Below are positions 1 to 8,795 of a DNA stretch of 36,333 nucleotides, in pieces. The DNA is from Pseudomonas defluvii (GTDB lineage Bacteria > Pseudomonadota > Gammaproteobacteria > Pseudomonadales > Pseudomonadaceae): assembly GCF_001695625.1 (NCBI RefSeq), contig NZ_MBPN01000050.1, forward strand, positions 1 through 36,333, in the 5' to 3' direction. Under the pieces are notes generated by a model. The model was not told where the DNA came from, did not search any database, and saw only the letters and a program-made list of their open reading frames with translations. The translations under genes and the position numbers were made by a program. Positions within the stretch are counted from its first letter, which is position 1. Each line of letters starts with the position of its first letter.

Positions 1-65
1 GAGCTTACATTTTCTAAGATCCTCGACTCCTTTTCCAGCCGGTCAGATTTTTTCTACACCCTTAA

Positions 66-584
66 ATGCGAAGAGCCAGTAATAGTGGGCAAAAGTTTAT
101 TGGTCGTAACCGCGCGCCGCGGGTTCAGATCGACTACGACGTCGAACTCTACGGTGCTGAGAAAACAGTAGAAATTCCTTTTGTGAACGGTGTATTGACG
201 GATTTGTCGGGTGCCAATACTGCGCACTTGCCGTCCGTGGCCGATCGGAAGTTTCTGGAAATTGATATTGATAACTTCGATGAGCGCATGAATGCCATTG
301 CGCCGTCGTTGAAGTTTGCAGTCAAGAATGAACTGACCGGCGAAGGCCAGCTGTCCATTGCCCTGGATATCAAGAGCATGGACGACTTCAGCCCGGGCGC
401 TATCGCACGCAATGTCGAACCCCTCAGCAAGTTGTTGGAGGCGCGCAATCAGCTCTCCAACCTCTTGACCTACATGGATGGCAAGAGTGGCGCTGAGCAA
501 CTGGTCGCGCAGTTGCTCCAGGACCCTGCGCTCATGAGTTCGCTGCTGGCGCAAGCGAAGTCTCCTGCCCAAACCACTGAATGA
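66..584 (+). CDS. tssB: T6SS contractile sheath small subunit TssB (VipA)
   Basis: Small subunit of the T6SS contractile sheath, which pairs with TssC to form the cytoplasmic tube that fires the Hcp spike. The 172 residues match the family's usual length. Hallmarks are the N-terminal SGQKFIGRNRAPRVQIDYDV block (residues 7-26), VADRKFLEIDIDNFDERM in the middle and SMDDFSPGAIAR near residue 110. The ATG at 66 is forced as the earliest start because an in-frame TAA occupies 63-65, and conserved sequence begins a few residues in. No purine-rich ribosome site precedes it, which is odd for a sheath protein made in bulk. It is followed 11 bases later by tssC. Function is family knowledge; identification is from sequence and is very secure. 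Confidence 0.96.
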   Translation: MRRASNSGQKFIGRNRAPRVQIDYDVELYGAEKTVEIPFVNGVLTDLSGANTAHLPSVADRKFLEIDIDNFDERMNAIAPSLKFAVKNELTGEGQLSIALDIKSMDDFSPGAIARNVEPLSKLLEARNQLSNLLTYMDGKSGAEQLVAQLLQDPALMSSLLAQAKSPAQTTE

Positions 585-595
585 GGTAAGCCGCC

Positions 596-2086
596 ATGGC
601 TGCAACTGAACAGATACAGGTCGCTGACAGTCAGCTGACTACCGATGCTCCCGATAGTTTCGGCAGCCTGCTGCAACGCGAGTTCAAGCCGCGCAGTGAG
701 CGGGCCAGTGAAGCGCTGCACGCTGCGGTGCACACCCTGGCTGAGCAGGCACTGAGCGCATCGCACCTGATTGCGGACGACACGCTGAGCACCATTGAGG
801 CGCTTATCGCCGCGATCGACAGCAAGTTGTCGAGCCAGATCAATGCGATCTTGCACCACGACGACTTCCAGAAGCTCGAAGCGTCCTGGCGCGGTTTGCA
901 TTATTTGGTCAGCAATACGGAAACCGACGAGAAACTGAAGATTCGCTTCTTCAACGTCTCCAAGGGCGATCTGGCCCGTGAACTGAAAAAGTTCAAAGGC
1001 GCGGCCTGGGACCAAAGCCCGTTGTTCAAGAAGATCTATGAGCACGAGTACGGCCAGTTTGGTGGCGAGCCCTTCGGTGTACTGATTGCCGACTACTACT
1101 TTGACAACAGCCCGCCGGATGTCGAGCTGCTGTCGTCCATGGCCAAGATCGCGGCGGCAGCCCATGCGCCATTGATCAGCGCTGCCGACCCAGGCGCGCT
1201 GCTGATGGACTCGTGGCAAGAGCTGGCCAACCCACGTGACTTGAGCAAGATCTTCCAGACCCCTGAGCATGCGGCGTGGCGCAACCTGCGCAGCTCCGAA
1301 GACTCGCGCTACGTGGGCCTGACACTGCCGCGTTTCCTCGGGCGTATTCCTTACGGCGCGAAAACCGCGCCGGTGGAAAATTTCAACTTTGAAGAAGTGA
1401 CCCAGGGTGACGCCAGCAACTACCTCTGGGTCAATGCGGCTTATGCCATGGGCTTGAACATCAACCAGTCGTTCAAGCAGTTTGGTTGGTGCTCGCAGAT
1501 CCGCGGTATCGAGTCGGGTGGTGCAATCAGCGGGCTTCCCGTGCACACCTACCCGAGCGAAGACGGTGGTGTTGACATGACCTGCCCAACCGAGATCGCC
1601 ATCAGTGATCGTCGCGAGCTGGAACTGGCGAACAACGGTTTCATGCCGCTGGTGCATTGCAAGAACACGTCGGTAGCGGCGTTTATCGGGGCGCAGTCGC
1701 TGCATAGCCCGCAGCAGTACGACGACCCCGATGCAACCTCGAACGCGCAATTGGCCGCGCGCTTGCCTTACCTGTTCGCTACCTGCCGTTTTGCCCACTA
1801 CTTGAAGTGCATCGTGCGCGACAAGATCGGCTCGTTCAAAGAGCGTGCGGACTTAGAGGACTGGCTTAACAGTTGGATCATGCGTTATGTCGATCTGAAC
1901 CCGGCAACGGCGACGGATATCGATAAAGCGCGCAAGCCGCTGGCGGCTGCGGAAGTTATGGTCGAAGAGGACGCGGCGAATCCAGGGTTTTATCGGGCCA
2001 AGTTTTTCTTGCGTCCGCACTACCAGCTGGAAGGCCTGACGGTTTCATTGCGCCTGGTTTCGAAGTTGCCATCTGTAAAAGCGTGA
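596..2086 (+). CDS. tssC: T6SS contractile sheath large subunit TssC (VipB)
   Basis: Large sheath subunit, which assembles with TssB into the extended sheath and contracts to propel the Hcp/VgrG needle. The 496 residues are the usual size. Characteristic stretches are LEASWRGLHYLVSNTETDE, the FGVLIADYYFDN segment, NYLWVNAAYAMG, and the C-terminal RAKFFLRPHYQLEGLTVSLR. The start at 596 is preceded by GAGGT at 583-587, overlapping the tssB stop, so the two are probably translationally coupled, as expected for a heterodimer. Hcp follows after a 33-base gap. No anomalies seen. Confidence 0.97.
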   Translation: MAATEQIQVADSQLTTDAPDSFGSLLQREFKPRSERASEALHAAVHTLAEQALSASHLIADDTLSTIEALIAAIDSKLSSQINAILHHDDFQKLEASWRGLHYLVSNTETDEKLKIRFFNVSKGDLARELKKFKGAAWDQSPLFKKIYEHEYGQFGGEPFGVLIADYYFDNSPPDVELLSSMAKIAAAAHAPLISAADPGALLMDSWQELANPRDLSKIFQTPEHAAWRNLRSSEDSRYVGLTLPRFLGRIPYGAKTAPVENFNFEEVTQGDASNYLWVNAAYAMGLNINQSFKQFGWCSQIRGIESGGAISGLPVHTYPSEDGGVDMTCPTEIAISDRRELELANNGFMPLVHCKNTSVAAFIGAQSLHSPQQYDDPDATSNAQLAARLPYLFATCRFAHYLKCIVRDKIGSFKERADLEDWLNSWIMRYVDLNPATATDIDKARKPLAAAEVMVEEDAANPGFYRAKFFLRPHYQLEGLTVSLRLVSKLPSVKA

Positions 2087-2119
2087 AATACTCACTATTT
2101 TATATGCTAGGAGAAATAC

Positions 2120-2602
2120 ATGATTTTGGTAAAATTTGAGCCGGAGATTAAAGGGACTTCCACCGTCAAGGGTTATGAAGATTGGATTGTCTTCGAATCG
2201 TACGCTATTAATTCCGCACGACACATTCAAGTGCATGGGAATGATCGTGATGTTAGTAATGCCCATGTTTCTGAGCTGATGCTGACAAAGGGAGCGGATA
2301 AGACGTCGCCGGAGTTTTTTATTCAAGCGAAAATTGGTACGGCGTTCACTAAGGCTACTATAGTAAGTTTGCACGCCGCAGGGTCAAATAAAACGCTGCA
2401 GAAAATGGTGTCGCTTGAGTTGGGCGATCCAATCGTTAGCTCTTATTCTACGCAAGGCTCAAGTGGTAATCGTCCGTCGGAACACATTACGCTGAATTTT
2501 TCAGAGATCAAATACGAGTACCATTATTTTGATGGTGGGGTGAAAAAAGGCTTCGTGGAAAAATCGTACGACTTAATTAGTAACAGCGCACCAGCTGCGT
2601 AA
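2120..2602 (+). CDS. hcp: T6SS tube protein Hcp (TssD)
   Basis: Hexameric inner-tube protein that is secreted with each firing and can carry small effectors in its lumen. The 160-residue product shows the Hcp1-family pattern: IKGTSTVKGYEDWIVFES at the N-terminus, a central LHAAGS stretch, and the late FSEIKYEYHYF motif. A strong AGGAG (2109-2113) lies 6 bases before the ATG, consistent with high expression. The gene is visibly more AT-rich than the sheath genes before it and tssE after it, which is common for Hcp and may reflect codon choice rather than recent transfer. The downstream hairpin at 2621-2650 separates it from tssE. It carries no C-terminal effector extension. Confidence 0.96.
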   Translation: MILVKFEPEIKGTSTVKGYEDWIVFESYAINSARHIQVHGNDRDVSNAHVSELMLTKGADKTSPEFFIQAKIGTAFTKATIVSLHAAGSNKTLQKMVSLELGDPIVSSYSTQGSSGNRPSEHITLNFSEIKYEYHYFDGGVKKGFVEKSYDLISNSAPAA

Positions 2603-2620
2603 CAGCACGGTCGGCATAGC

Positions 2621-2650
2621 CAAGGTGAACGCTGATTGGGGTTCACCTTG
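2621..2650 (+). promoter_or_regulatory. perfect 10-bp hairpin between hcp and tssE
   Basis: CAAGGTGAAC at 2621-2630 and its exact reverse complement GTTCACCTTG at 2641-2650 flank a 10-base loop. No T-tract follows, so it is not a classical terminator. Its position suggests an mRNA-stabilising or processing structure, or a partial terminator, keeping hcp message above the downstream baseplate genes (inference). Confidence 0.55.
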
Positions 2651-2708
2651 AGCGTGTTGTATCGATTCTGTTGTGTTTCCAGTTAATCGTGACCGATCAG
2701 GTTTACCC

Positions 2709-3197
2709 ATGAAGAGCTGCGCCCATACCTTGCTGGAGCGTTTAAGCGTGAACTTCCATGCTGTGGCTTCCCCGAACGCCACAGCAAGCAAGGATGGGCA
2801 ACTGTCCCGTTTACGCGAAGATCTGAGCACGCTGCTAAATACCCGTGGGCTTGTCAGCACACTGGACCTCAGCCAAGCGCCTTACGTCGCTCGCTCTGTA
2901 CTGAACTACGGGATTGACAGCATTGCGGGCGAGACACTCTCCAGTTTTTCTCCGGAGGCTCTGGTGAAGCGTATTCATCAGGCCATTCTGGCCTACGAGC
3001 CAAGGGTGATTCGCCACAGCTTGCAGGTTTCCTGGATAAGCCGCACCGAAGCGCCCCTGTTCGAAATACAGATGGTCATCGAGGGGCAACTGCGCGATGC
3101 AGAGGTCGCTCACCCGTTCACCTTTCGCTCCATCTGGAATACCCAAAGTGGTGCGGTACACCTCGATACAGCACCGTTCAGGGGGCGGCATGGATGA
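2709..3197 (+). CDS. tssE: T6SS baseplate protein TssE (gp25-like)
   Basis: Baseplate wedge component homologous to phage T4 gp25, which helps nucleate sheath polymerisation. Hallmarks in the 162-residue product are LLERLS near the N-terminus, the ARSVLNYGIDSIAG segment, and a C-terminal half with the IQMVIEGQL strand. I chose ATG 2709, giving MKSCAHTLLERL, which has a weak CAGG 8-11 bases upstream; an alternative GTG at 2673 would add 12 unconserved residues. The end overlaps the tssF start by 8 bases, implying coupled translation. Divergent in sequence, as TssE proteins usually are, but position and motifs agree. Confidence 0.92.
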   Translation: MKSCAHTLLERLSVNFHAVASPNATASKDGQLSRLREDLSTLLNTRGLVSTLDLSQAPYVARSVLNYGIDSIAGETLSSFSPEALVKRIHQAILAYEPRVIRHSLQVSWISRTEAPLFEIQMVIEGQLRDAEVAHPFTFRSIWNTQSGAVHLDTAPFRGRHG

Positions 3198-5064
3198 GCG
3201 ACTGTTGCGCTTGTACGAGCGCGAATTGCAGTTCCTGCGAGAAGGGGCTGCCGAATTTGCCAAGGCCTACCCCAAGGTGGCAAGCCACATTGGCCTGGAC
3301 ACCCAACACAGCCACGACCCCGGTGTGGAGCGTCTGCTCGAGGGGCTGGGGTTCCTGACGGCCCGCATTCAACTGCAGATGGCGTCGGAGTTTCCGCAGT
3401 TCACCGGCAACCTGCTGGAGCAGCTCCAGCCTCAATCGTTAATGCCACTGCCGTCCATGGCGGTGGTGCAGTTCACGCCGGACAAACATCAGGGCAGCCT
3501 GCTCAATGGCTTCTGCCTGCCCGCCAGTACCGCGTTGAGCGCGGTTGCCGAGCTTGACGGGCGCACCGTGCGGTGTGAGTGGCGTAGTACTCAGCCGGTC
3601 ACCTTGTGGCCGGTGCAGATCGAGTCTGCCGACTACCTTGCCAGTACCAGCCTGCTATCAGGGTTGCCTGCCAGGTTTACCGGCCAGGCGCACTCGGTGT
3701 TGCGGCTGCGCTTGCGAACCACCACGGGCGTCACGTTCAAGCAGATTGCTCTGGACGCGCTGTGCGTTTACTTGAGTGGGGCAGGGGCGCTGGCGGTTCA
3801 CGAAGCGCTGCTCTCGCGTGCAGTCGGTGTGCTTGCAAGGCCGTCTGAGGACACCCCGGCGTGGTGCGAATTCATTGAGCCCGCGTGCATCACCCAGGCC
3901 AATCTTGAAGGCGCGCCTGACACACAGGAACCCTTGCGTGGCGTCAGCGGGCACGCCGGCTTTGCGCTGCTCAGGCGTTTTCTGGCGTTTCCCGAAGGGC
4001 AGCGCTTTATCAACCTGTCCGGGTTGGGCCCCGCAGTACGCCGGTGCGATGGTGAGCACCTGGAACTGCTGATCGTGTTGGCGCCGTTGTCCAATCAGCT
4101 GCCCGCCGGGCTCGATGGTTCGATGTTCAATCTGTTCTGTGCGCCGGTGCAGAACCTGTTCCAGAAACGTACTGATCGCATCAACGTGTTGCACCATCGG
4201 CCGGAGATTCCTGTGCTGGTCGACCAGGCGAACCCCTTGAACCACGAAGTTCATCAGGTGCTGGAGGTGCACGGCTACTTTAGCGGCAGCCGCGAGCGCC
4301 AGCGCTTTGTGCCATTGTATTCGCCGCAGGCGCGGGCAACCGACGCAGCCGGCACCGGCTTTTTCCAGGTACACCGGGCGCCCAGCCGCCCGCGCTCGGC
4401 TGCCCTGCATGGCAAGCCGTCTTATGCGGGCAGCGACCTGTCGATTGCCCTGGTAGACCCTCAGCACCCGCCGTATCGACCGGACCTGCATCAACTGGCG
4501 GCTGAAGTACTCTGCTCAAACCGCGACCTGCCGTTGCACATTGGCTTCGGCAAGGGCAATACCGATTTTGTCCTGGATGTCAGTGCCCCCGTACTGGCCA
4601 TTCGCAGGCTGGCTGGCCCGTCGACGCCGCTCGCTGTGCCGGTTTCGGGCGAGGGGCCCTGGCAGGCAATTCAGCATTTGTCGCGGAACTACCTGCCACT
4701 GGCCAATGACGATGGACTGGCCGGGGCACAGGCGTTGCGCGAACTGCTATCGCTTTACATCGCCCCGGATGATGCGGTGCTGCAGCGCCTGCTTGAAGGC
4801 ATCGTTTCCTTGCGCGCCACCGCGCTGACACAGCGCTTGCCCGGCAGCGGGCCGGTAGCGTTCGGCCGTGGCTTGCAACTGCATCTGACCCTCGATGATG
4901 CCGCTTGCGAGGGCATTGGTACTGTTGCTTTCGGTGCGGTGCTGGATGTCTTTTTCGCCCGCTATGCGGCCATCAATGCGTTTACCCAGACCGTGCTGTA
5001 CACCGTGGGACGCGGGATGATCATGCGTTGGCCGGTGAGGAGTAGCCAATGCATGACCCTGTGA
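3190..5064 (+). CDS. tssF: T6SS baseplate protein TssF
   Basis: Core wedge protein of the T6SS baseplate, forming a complex with TssG, TssE and TssK around VgrG. The 624-residue product has the diagnostic N-terminus MDERLLRLYERELQFLREGA, then FAKAYPKVASHIGL, and the FTGNLLEQLQPQ segment typical of the family. The ATG at 3190 is chosen because it begins this conserved N-terminus and follows a G-rich run; the frame is open further upstream to about 3097 but that stretch lies within tssE. It overlaps tssE by 8 bases and tssG by 16 bases. Confidence 0.95.
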   Translation: MDERLLRLYERELQFLREGAAEFAKAYPKVASHIGLDTQHSHDPGVERLLEGLGFLTARIQLQMASEFPQFTGNLLEQLQPQSLMPLPSMAVVQFTPDKHQGSLLNGFCLPASTALSAVAELDGRTVRCEWRSTQPVTLWPVQIESADYLASTSLLSGLPARFTGQAHSVLRLRLRTTTGVTFKQIALDALCVYLSGAGALAVHEALLSRAVGVLARPSEDTPAWCEFIEPACITQANLEGAPDTQEPLRGVSGHAGFALLRRFLAFPEGQRFINLSGLGPAVRRCDGEHLELLIVLAPLSNQLPAGLDGSMFNLFCAPVQNLFQKRTDRINVLHHRPEIPVLVDQANPLNHEVHQVLEVHGYFSGSRERQRFVPLYSPQARATDAAGTGFFQVHRAPSRPRSAALHGKPSYAGSDLSIALVDPQHPPYRPDLHQLAAEVLCSNRDLPLHIGFGKGNTDFVLDVSAPVLAIRRLAGPSTPLAVPVSGEGPWQAIQHLSRNYLPLANDDGLAGAQALRELLSLYIAPDDAVLQRLLEGIVSLRATALTQRLPGSGPVAFGRGLQLHLTLDDAACEGIGTVAFGAVLDVFFARYAAINAFTQTVLYTVGRGMIMRWPVRSSQCMTL

Positions 5065-6011
5065 GCCCTTGGGAGCAACTGCAGCGTCAGGCCTGGCGTT
5101 TCGATTTTTTCAGCGCGTTGCGCTGCCTGGATGCGCTCGACCCGCAGCGCCCGCGCCTGGGCACGTCGGAACACCTGCGAGAGGATCTACTGCGCCTGGG
5201 CCAGGCGGTGTCACTGGCCTTCGAGCCGGCCATGCTGCGCAACCTGCAACTGCGCGAGGGGCTGCCGCCACAGTTGCGGGTGACCTTTTTTGGCCTGACC
5301 GGGGTCAATGGCCCGATGCCGTTGCCCTTCAGTGAAGAGGCCTTGTCCCGGCAGATCAACCACAACGACGGAACACTGGCCAGTTTTCTGGACATCTTTC
5401 ACCACCGCCTGCTGTGCCTGTTGTATCGCAGCTGGGCAATGGTGCGCCCGGTTGTCTGCGCCGACCGGCCAAACCAGGACCGTTTTTCCGAGTATGTGCA
5501 AGCGTTCGTTCCACACAGCGAACGCTATTACGCCAGCCAATACCTCGACCAGCGACGCAGTGCCGAGGGCCTGCTGGGTGTGTTGCGCGATCACCTGCAG
5601 GTGCCCGTCACCCTGCATCAATGGCATGGGCGCTGGAGTGCATTGGCGCCGACAGATCAACTGCAATTGGGTGCTGGCACCGAGGCCGCGCAACTGGGGC
5701 GCAGTTCCTTGCTCGGGCGCAGGGCGTGGAATGTCCAGCACAGCGTTCGCGTGACACTCGGGCCGCTGTCGCTGGCCGATATGACAAGCTTCTTGCCTGG
5801 CACCGAGGCGTTGCGCGACCTGGCACGGCTGGTGGATGACTACCTGGGCTGCGGCTTTGAGTGGGATGTGCAACTGCTGCTCGCACCGAGTGCCAATACG
5901 CCGATGCGTCTGGGGGGCAATCTGTCCCTCGGCCTGACCTCCTGGTTGTCCAGCAACCGCCCCGCGACTCAACCACGAGCCTGTGTTCTGACCCCGGCTC
6001 GTCTTCAATGA
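5049..6011 (+). CDS. tssG: T6SS baseplate protein TssG
   Basis: Baseplate wedge partner of TssF. The 320-residue product shows the family pattern: WRFDFFSALRCLDAL near residue 16, the VTFFGLTGVNGPMPLPF block near residue 79, then FLDIFHHRLLCLLYRSW. AGGAG lies 7-11 bases before ATG 5049, inside the end of tssF, and the genes overlap by 16 bases. Length and order after tssF are standard. Nothing unusual apart from the overlap. Confidence 0.95.
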   Translation: MHDPVSPWEQLQRQAWRFDFFSALRCLDALDPQRPRLGTSEHLREDLLRLGQAVSLAFEPAMLRNLQLREGLPPQLRVTFFGLTGVNGPMPLPFSEEALSRQINHNDGTLASFLDIFHHRLLCLLYRSWAMVRPVVCADRPNQDRFSEYVQAFVPHSERYYASQYLDQRRSAEGLLGVLRDHLQVPVTLHQWHGRWSALAPTDQLQLGAGTEAAQLGRSSLLGRRAWNVQHSVRVTLGPLSLADMTSFLPGTEALRDLARLVDDYLGCGFEWDVQLLLAPSANTPMRLGGNLSLGLTSWLSSNRPATQPRACVLTPARLQ

Positions 6012-6030
6012 CTACAACAGGAACTGCGCC

Positions 6031-8658
6031 ATGACTGACATCAGCCGCGCCAAGCTTTTTGGAAAGCTCGACACCTTGGCTTATCAGGCGATGGAGTCCG
6101 CCACAACCTTGTGTCGGGTACGAGGCAACCCTTACGTTGAGCTGGTGCATTGGTTCCAGCTGGTGCTGCAACAGCCAGACTCCGACCTGCGACGCATCAA
6201 CGAGCGCTTCGGCCTGAACGCGGGCACGCTTTCCAGCGATTTGATCAGTGCCCTCGACCGCTTGCCCGCGCAGGCGGCCTCGGTCGTCGACCTTTCCGCT
6301 CAGTTGGACGAAGCCATGGAGCGCGGCTGGTTGTATGGGGCGCTGCAACTGGATGCGAGCAGAATTCGCAGCGGTCACTTGTTGCTCGGTGTGCTGGGTA
6401 CGGGAAGCTTGCGGCATACCTTGTTCGCAATGTCCCGTGAGTTCGAGAAGATCAATCGTGAGACGCTGCTCGAACAGTTCCACGAAATTGTCCAGCGTTC
6501 ACCTGAGCAGCCCGTGGTACCCGGTCACGGGGCACTAGCGGACCAGCCCCGTGAAGCATCCAGCACATTGCAGCGTTACACCAGCGACCTCACCGAGCAG
6601 GCACGGCTTGGCAACCTCGACCCGGTGCTGGGGCGCAATGAGGAGGTGCGTCAACTCATCGACATTTTGATGCGTCGGCGTCAGAACAACCCATTGCTGG
6701 CCGGTGAGGCAGGCGTTGGGAAAACCGCTGTGGTCGAGGGCTTTGCCCAGCGAATTGTCGCCGGTGACGTGCCCGAAGCGTTCCTCGGGGCCCGCGTGCT
6801 GGCGCTGGATATCGGCTTGTTGCAGGCCGGTGCCAGCGTCAAGGGCGAGTTCGAGCAGCGCCTGCGCCAGGTGGTCGACGAGGTGCAGGCGGCCACGCAA
6901 CCGACACTCTTGTTCATCGACGAAGTGCATACCCTGGTCGGCGCAGGCGGCCAGGCCGGTACCGGTGACGCGGCCAACCTGCTCAAGCCGATGCTGGCGC
7001 GGGGCAAGCTGCGTACGATCGGCGCCACGACCTGGAGCGAGTATAAAAAGCACATCGAGAAGGACCCCGCGCTCAAGCGACGTTTTCAGGTACTGCGGGT
7101 AGACGAACCGAGCCCCGAGGTTGCGATCACCATGCTGCGCAGTGTGCTGCCCACGTTGCAGCGTCACCATCGGGTGCAGATCCTCGATGAGGCGGTGGTG
7201 GCTGCCGTCCACCTGTCACACCGTTATCTGCCGGATCGCCAACTCCCGGATAAAGCCATCAGCCTGCTCGACACCGCCTGTGCGCGGGTTGGCATCAGTC
7301 AGCAAGCGATGCCCGCACAACTGGCTGACAGCCGCGAGCGCATTGCAAACCTGCGCGCTGAAAAAGTGGTGGTGCAAACGGAGCAGGCCATTGGCCTGCT
7401 CGACCCTGAGCGCCTGCAACGTCTTTCGCAGCAACTGCGCGATGAACAGCAGCGCAGTGCTGAGCTGGAAAAGCGCTGGCAGGCGCAAACCGCTTGGGTC
7501 GGCGAGATCCAGCAGTTGCGCGAACGCCTCTGCACCGAGCACCTCGCGCCAAGCGTGGAGCAGGCTGAACTGCAGGCCGCCTTTCTGGAGCGCACCGAAG
7601 CATTGCAGCAGCGCTTGCACGCCGCCCAGTCTGAAGTGCCTGCCCTGGTACTGACGGATGTCGACGCGCAGTCGGTGGCCAGCGTGCTGCAAGGCTGGAC
7701 CGGCATTCCGCTGGGCACCCTGCAGCGCAATGAAATTGAAACCATTCTCAACCTCGCCGAGCGCCTGGGTGAGCGTGTCATTGGCCAATCCCATGCGATG
7801 GAAGCGATTGCCCGTCGTATTCAGACCTCCCGTGCCGGGCTCGATCACCCGGGTAAACCGGTAGGGGTGTTCCTGCTTGCCGGCCCTTCTGGCGTAGGCA
7901 AGACGGAAACCGCCCTGGCCTTGGCGGAACTGCTGTATGGCGGTGAACACAACCTGGTAACGATCAACATGAGCGAGTACCAGGAGCCGCACACGGTCGC
8001 TTCGCTGAAGGGCGCGCCACCAGGTTATGTCGGTTACGGTGAAGGCGGTGTCTTGACCGAGGCGGTGCGCCGTCGGCCGCACTGCGTGATCCTGCTCGAC
8101 GAGATTGAAAAGGCTCACCCCGACGTCCATGAAGTGTTCTTCCAGGTGTTCGACAAGGGCTGGATGGAAGACGGCGAGGGCCAGGTCATCGATTTTCGCA
8201 ATACCTTGATCCTGATGACCACCAACGTGGGCTCCGAAGTGCTGTTCAACCGGCAAGGCACCGAGACGGACCAAGACCTTGAACAGCTGCTCAAGCCGGA
8301 ACTGCTGCGCGTGTTCCCGCCCGCGCTGCTCGGTCGCCTTGTTGCCATTCCGTACTTTGCGCTCAACGACGACATGTTGGCCCGTATTGTCGAGTTGCAA
8401 CTAAAGCGCGTCGCCGCACGCGTAGAACAGCGTTATCAGGTACCGCTGCACTATGACGCGGTATTGGTGGACTATATCGTCAGCCAGTGCACCGATATAC
8501 ACAGTGGTGGGCGCATGGTTGATTCCATCTTGACGAATGGGCTTTTACCGCAGCTCAGTCGCGCATTCTTGCTGGGCGAAATAAATCAGACCGTGCCTCA
8601 ACGGGTCAGTTTATCGGTTGGGGATGCAGGGATTATTTACGAGTTTGCCAATGACTAA
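6031..8658 (+). CDS. clpV: T6SS sheath-recycling AAA+ ATPase ClpV (TssH)
   Basis: Hexameric double-ring AAA+ ATPase of the ClpB/Hsp100 class that disassembles contracted TssBC sheaths. The 875 residues comprise an N-terminal Clp_N-like domain (about 1-160) and two ATPase domains. Walker A1 GEAGVGKT is at 225-232 and its Walker B LLFIDE at 293-298. Walker A2 GPSGVGKT is at 618-625 and Walker B2 VILLDE at 686-691. Both sites look intact. A coiled-coil middle domain rich in Glu, Gln and Arg lies between about 420 and 530. AGGAA sits shortly before the ATG, 19 bases after tssG. It ends the first T6SS block; a 363-base gap follows. Confidence 0.97.
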   Translation: MTDISRAKLFGKLDTLAYQAMESATTLCRVRGNPYVELVHWFQLVLQQPDSDLRRINERFGLNAGTLSSDLISALDRLPAQAASVVDLSAQLDEAMERGWLYGALQLDASRIRSGHLLLGVLGTGSLRHTLFAMSREFEKINRETLLEQFHEIVQRSPEQPVVPGHGALADQPREASSTLQRYTSDLTEQARLGNLDPVLGRNEEVRQLIDILMRRRQNNPLLAGEAGVGKTAVVEGFAQRIVAGDVPEAFLGARVLALDIGLLQAGASVKGEFEQRLRQVVDEVQAATQPTLLFIDEVHTLVGAGGQAGTGDAANLLKPMLARGKLRTIGATTWSEYKKHIEKDPALKRRFQVLRVDEPSPEVAITMLRSVLPTLQRHHRVQILDEAVVAAVHLSHRYLPDRQLPDKAISLLDTACARVGISQQAMPAQLADSRERIANLRAEKVVVQTEQAIGLLDPERLQRLSQQLRDEQQRSAELEKRWQAQTAWVGEIQQLRERLCTEHLAPSVEQAELQAAFLERTEALQQRLHAAQSEVPALVLTDVDAQSVASVLQGWTGIPLGTLQRNEIETILNLAERLGERVIGQSHAMEAIARRIQTSRAGLDHPGKPVGVFLLAGPSGVGKTETALALAELLYGGEHNLVTINMSEYQEPHTVASLKGAPPGYVGYGEGGVLTEAVRRRPHCVILLDEIEKAHPDVHEVFFQVFDKGWMEDGEGQVIDFRNTLILMTTNVGSEVLFNRQGTETDQDLEQLLKPELLRVFPPALLGRLVAIPYFALNDDMLARIVELQLKRVAARVEQRYQVPLHYDAVLVDYIVSQCTDIHSGGRMVDSILTNGLLPQLSRAFLLGEINQTVPQRVSLSVGDAGIIYEFAND

Positions 8659-8722
8659 GGCTTTTTAGTCGGCGCCCCACGTTTGAAGGCGTGCGGCTCA
8701 GGCCACAGAAGCTGCTTCGCTA

Positions 8723-8767
8723 CAGTTCGGTTTAAAACAATTCGGTTTAAAACAGCACGGTTTAACA
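8723..8767 (+). repeat. three tandem copies of a 15-base unit
   Basis: Units at 8723-8737, 8738-8752 and 8753-8767. The first two differ at one position (CAG/CAATTCGGTTTAAAA); the third is diverged (CAGCACGGTTTAACA). All share CGGTTTAA, spaced 15 bases apart, about 1.5 helical turns. Could be a slipped duplication or an array of protein-binding sites between clpV and the tip genes. Confidence 0.8.
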
Positions 8768-8770
8768 CCG

Positions 8771-8795
8771 CGCGCCTGTTAGCTATGTGGGCGCG
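8771..8795 (+). terminator. possible terminator hairpin after clpV
   Basis: CGCGCC at 8771-8776 pairs with GGCGCG at 8790-8795 around a 13-base loop, extendable by one G-T pair. The sequence after it (GTGTTTGCTTGTTT) is T-rich but not a clean T-tract. Weak candidate for ending the tssB-clpV transcript. Confidence 0.35.

Noticed and set aside
470..1798. 442-codon minus-strand frame opposite tssC
   Set aside because: Shadow of tssC; composition rich in Arg, Gln and Val with no motif.
8723..8767. CRISPR-like repeat
   Set aside because: The 15-base units are contiguous without spacers; no cas genes.
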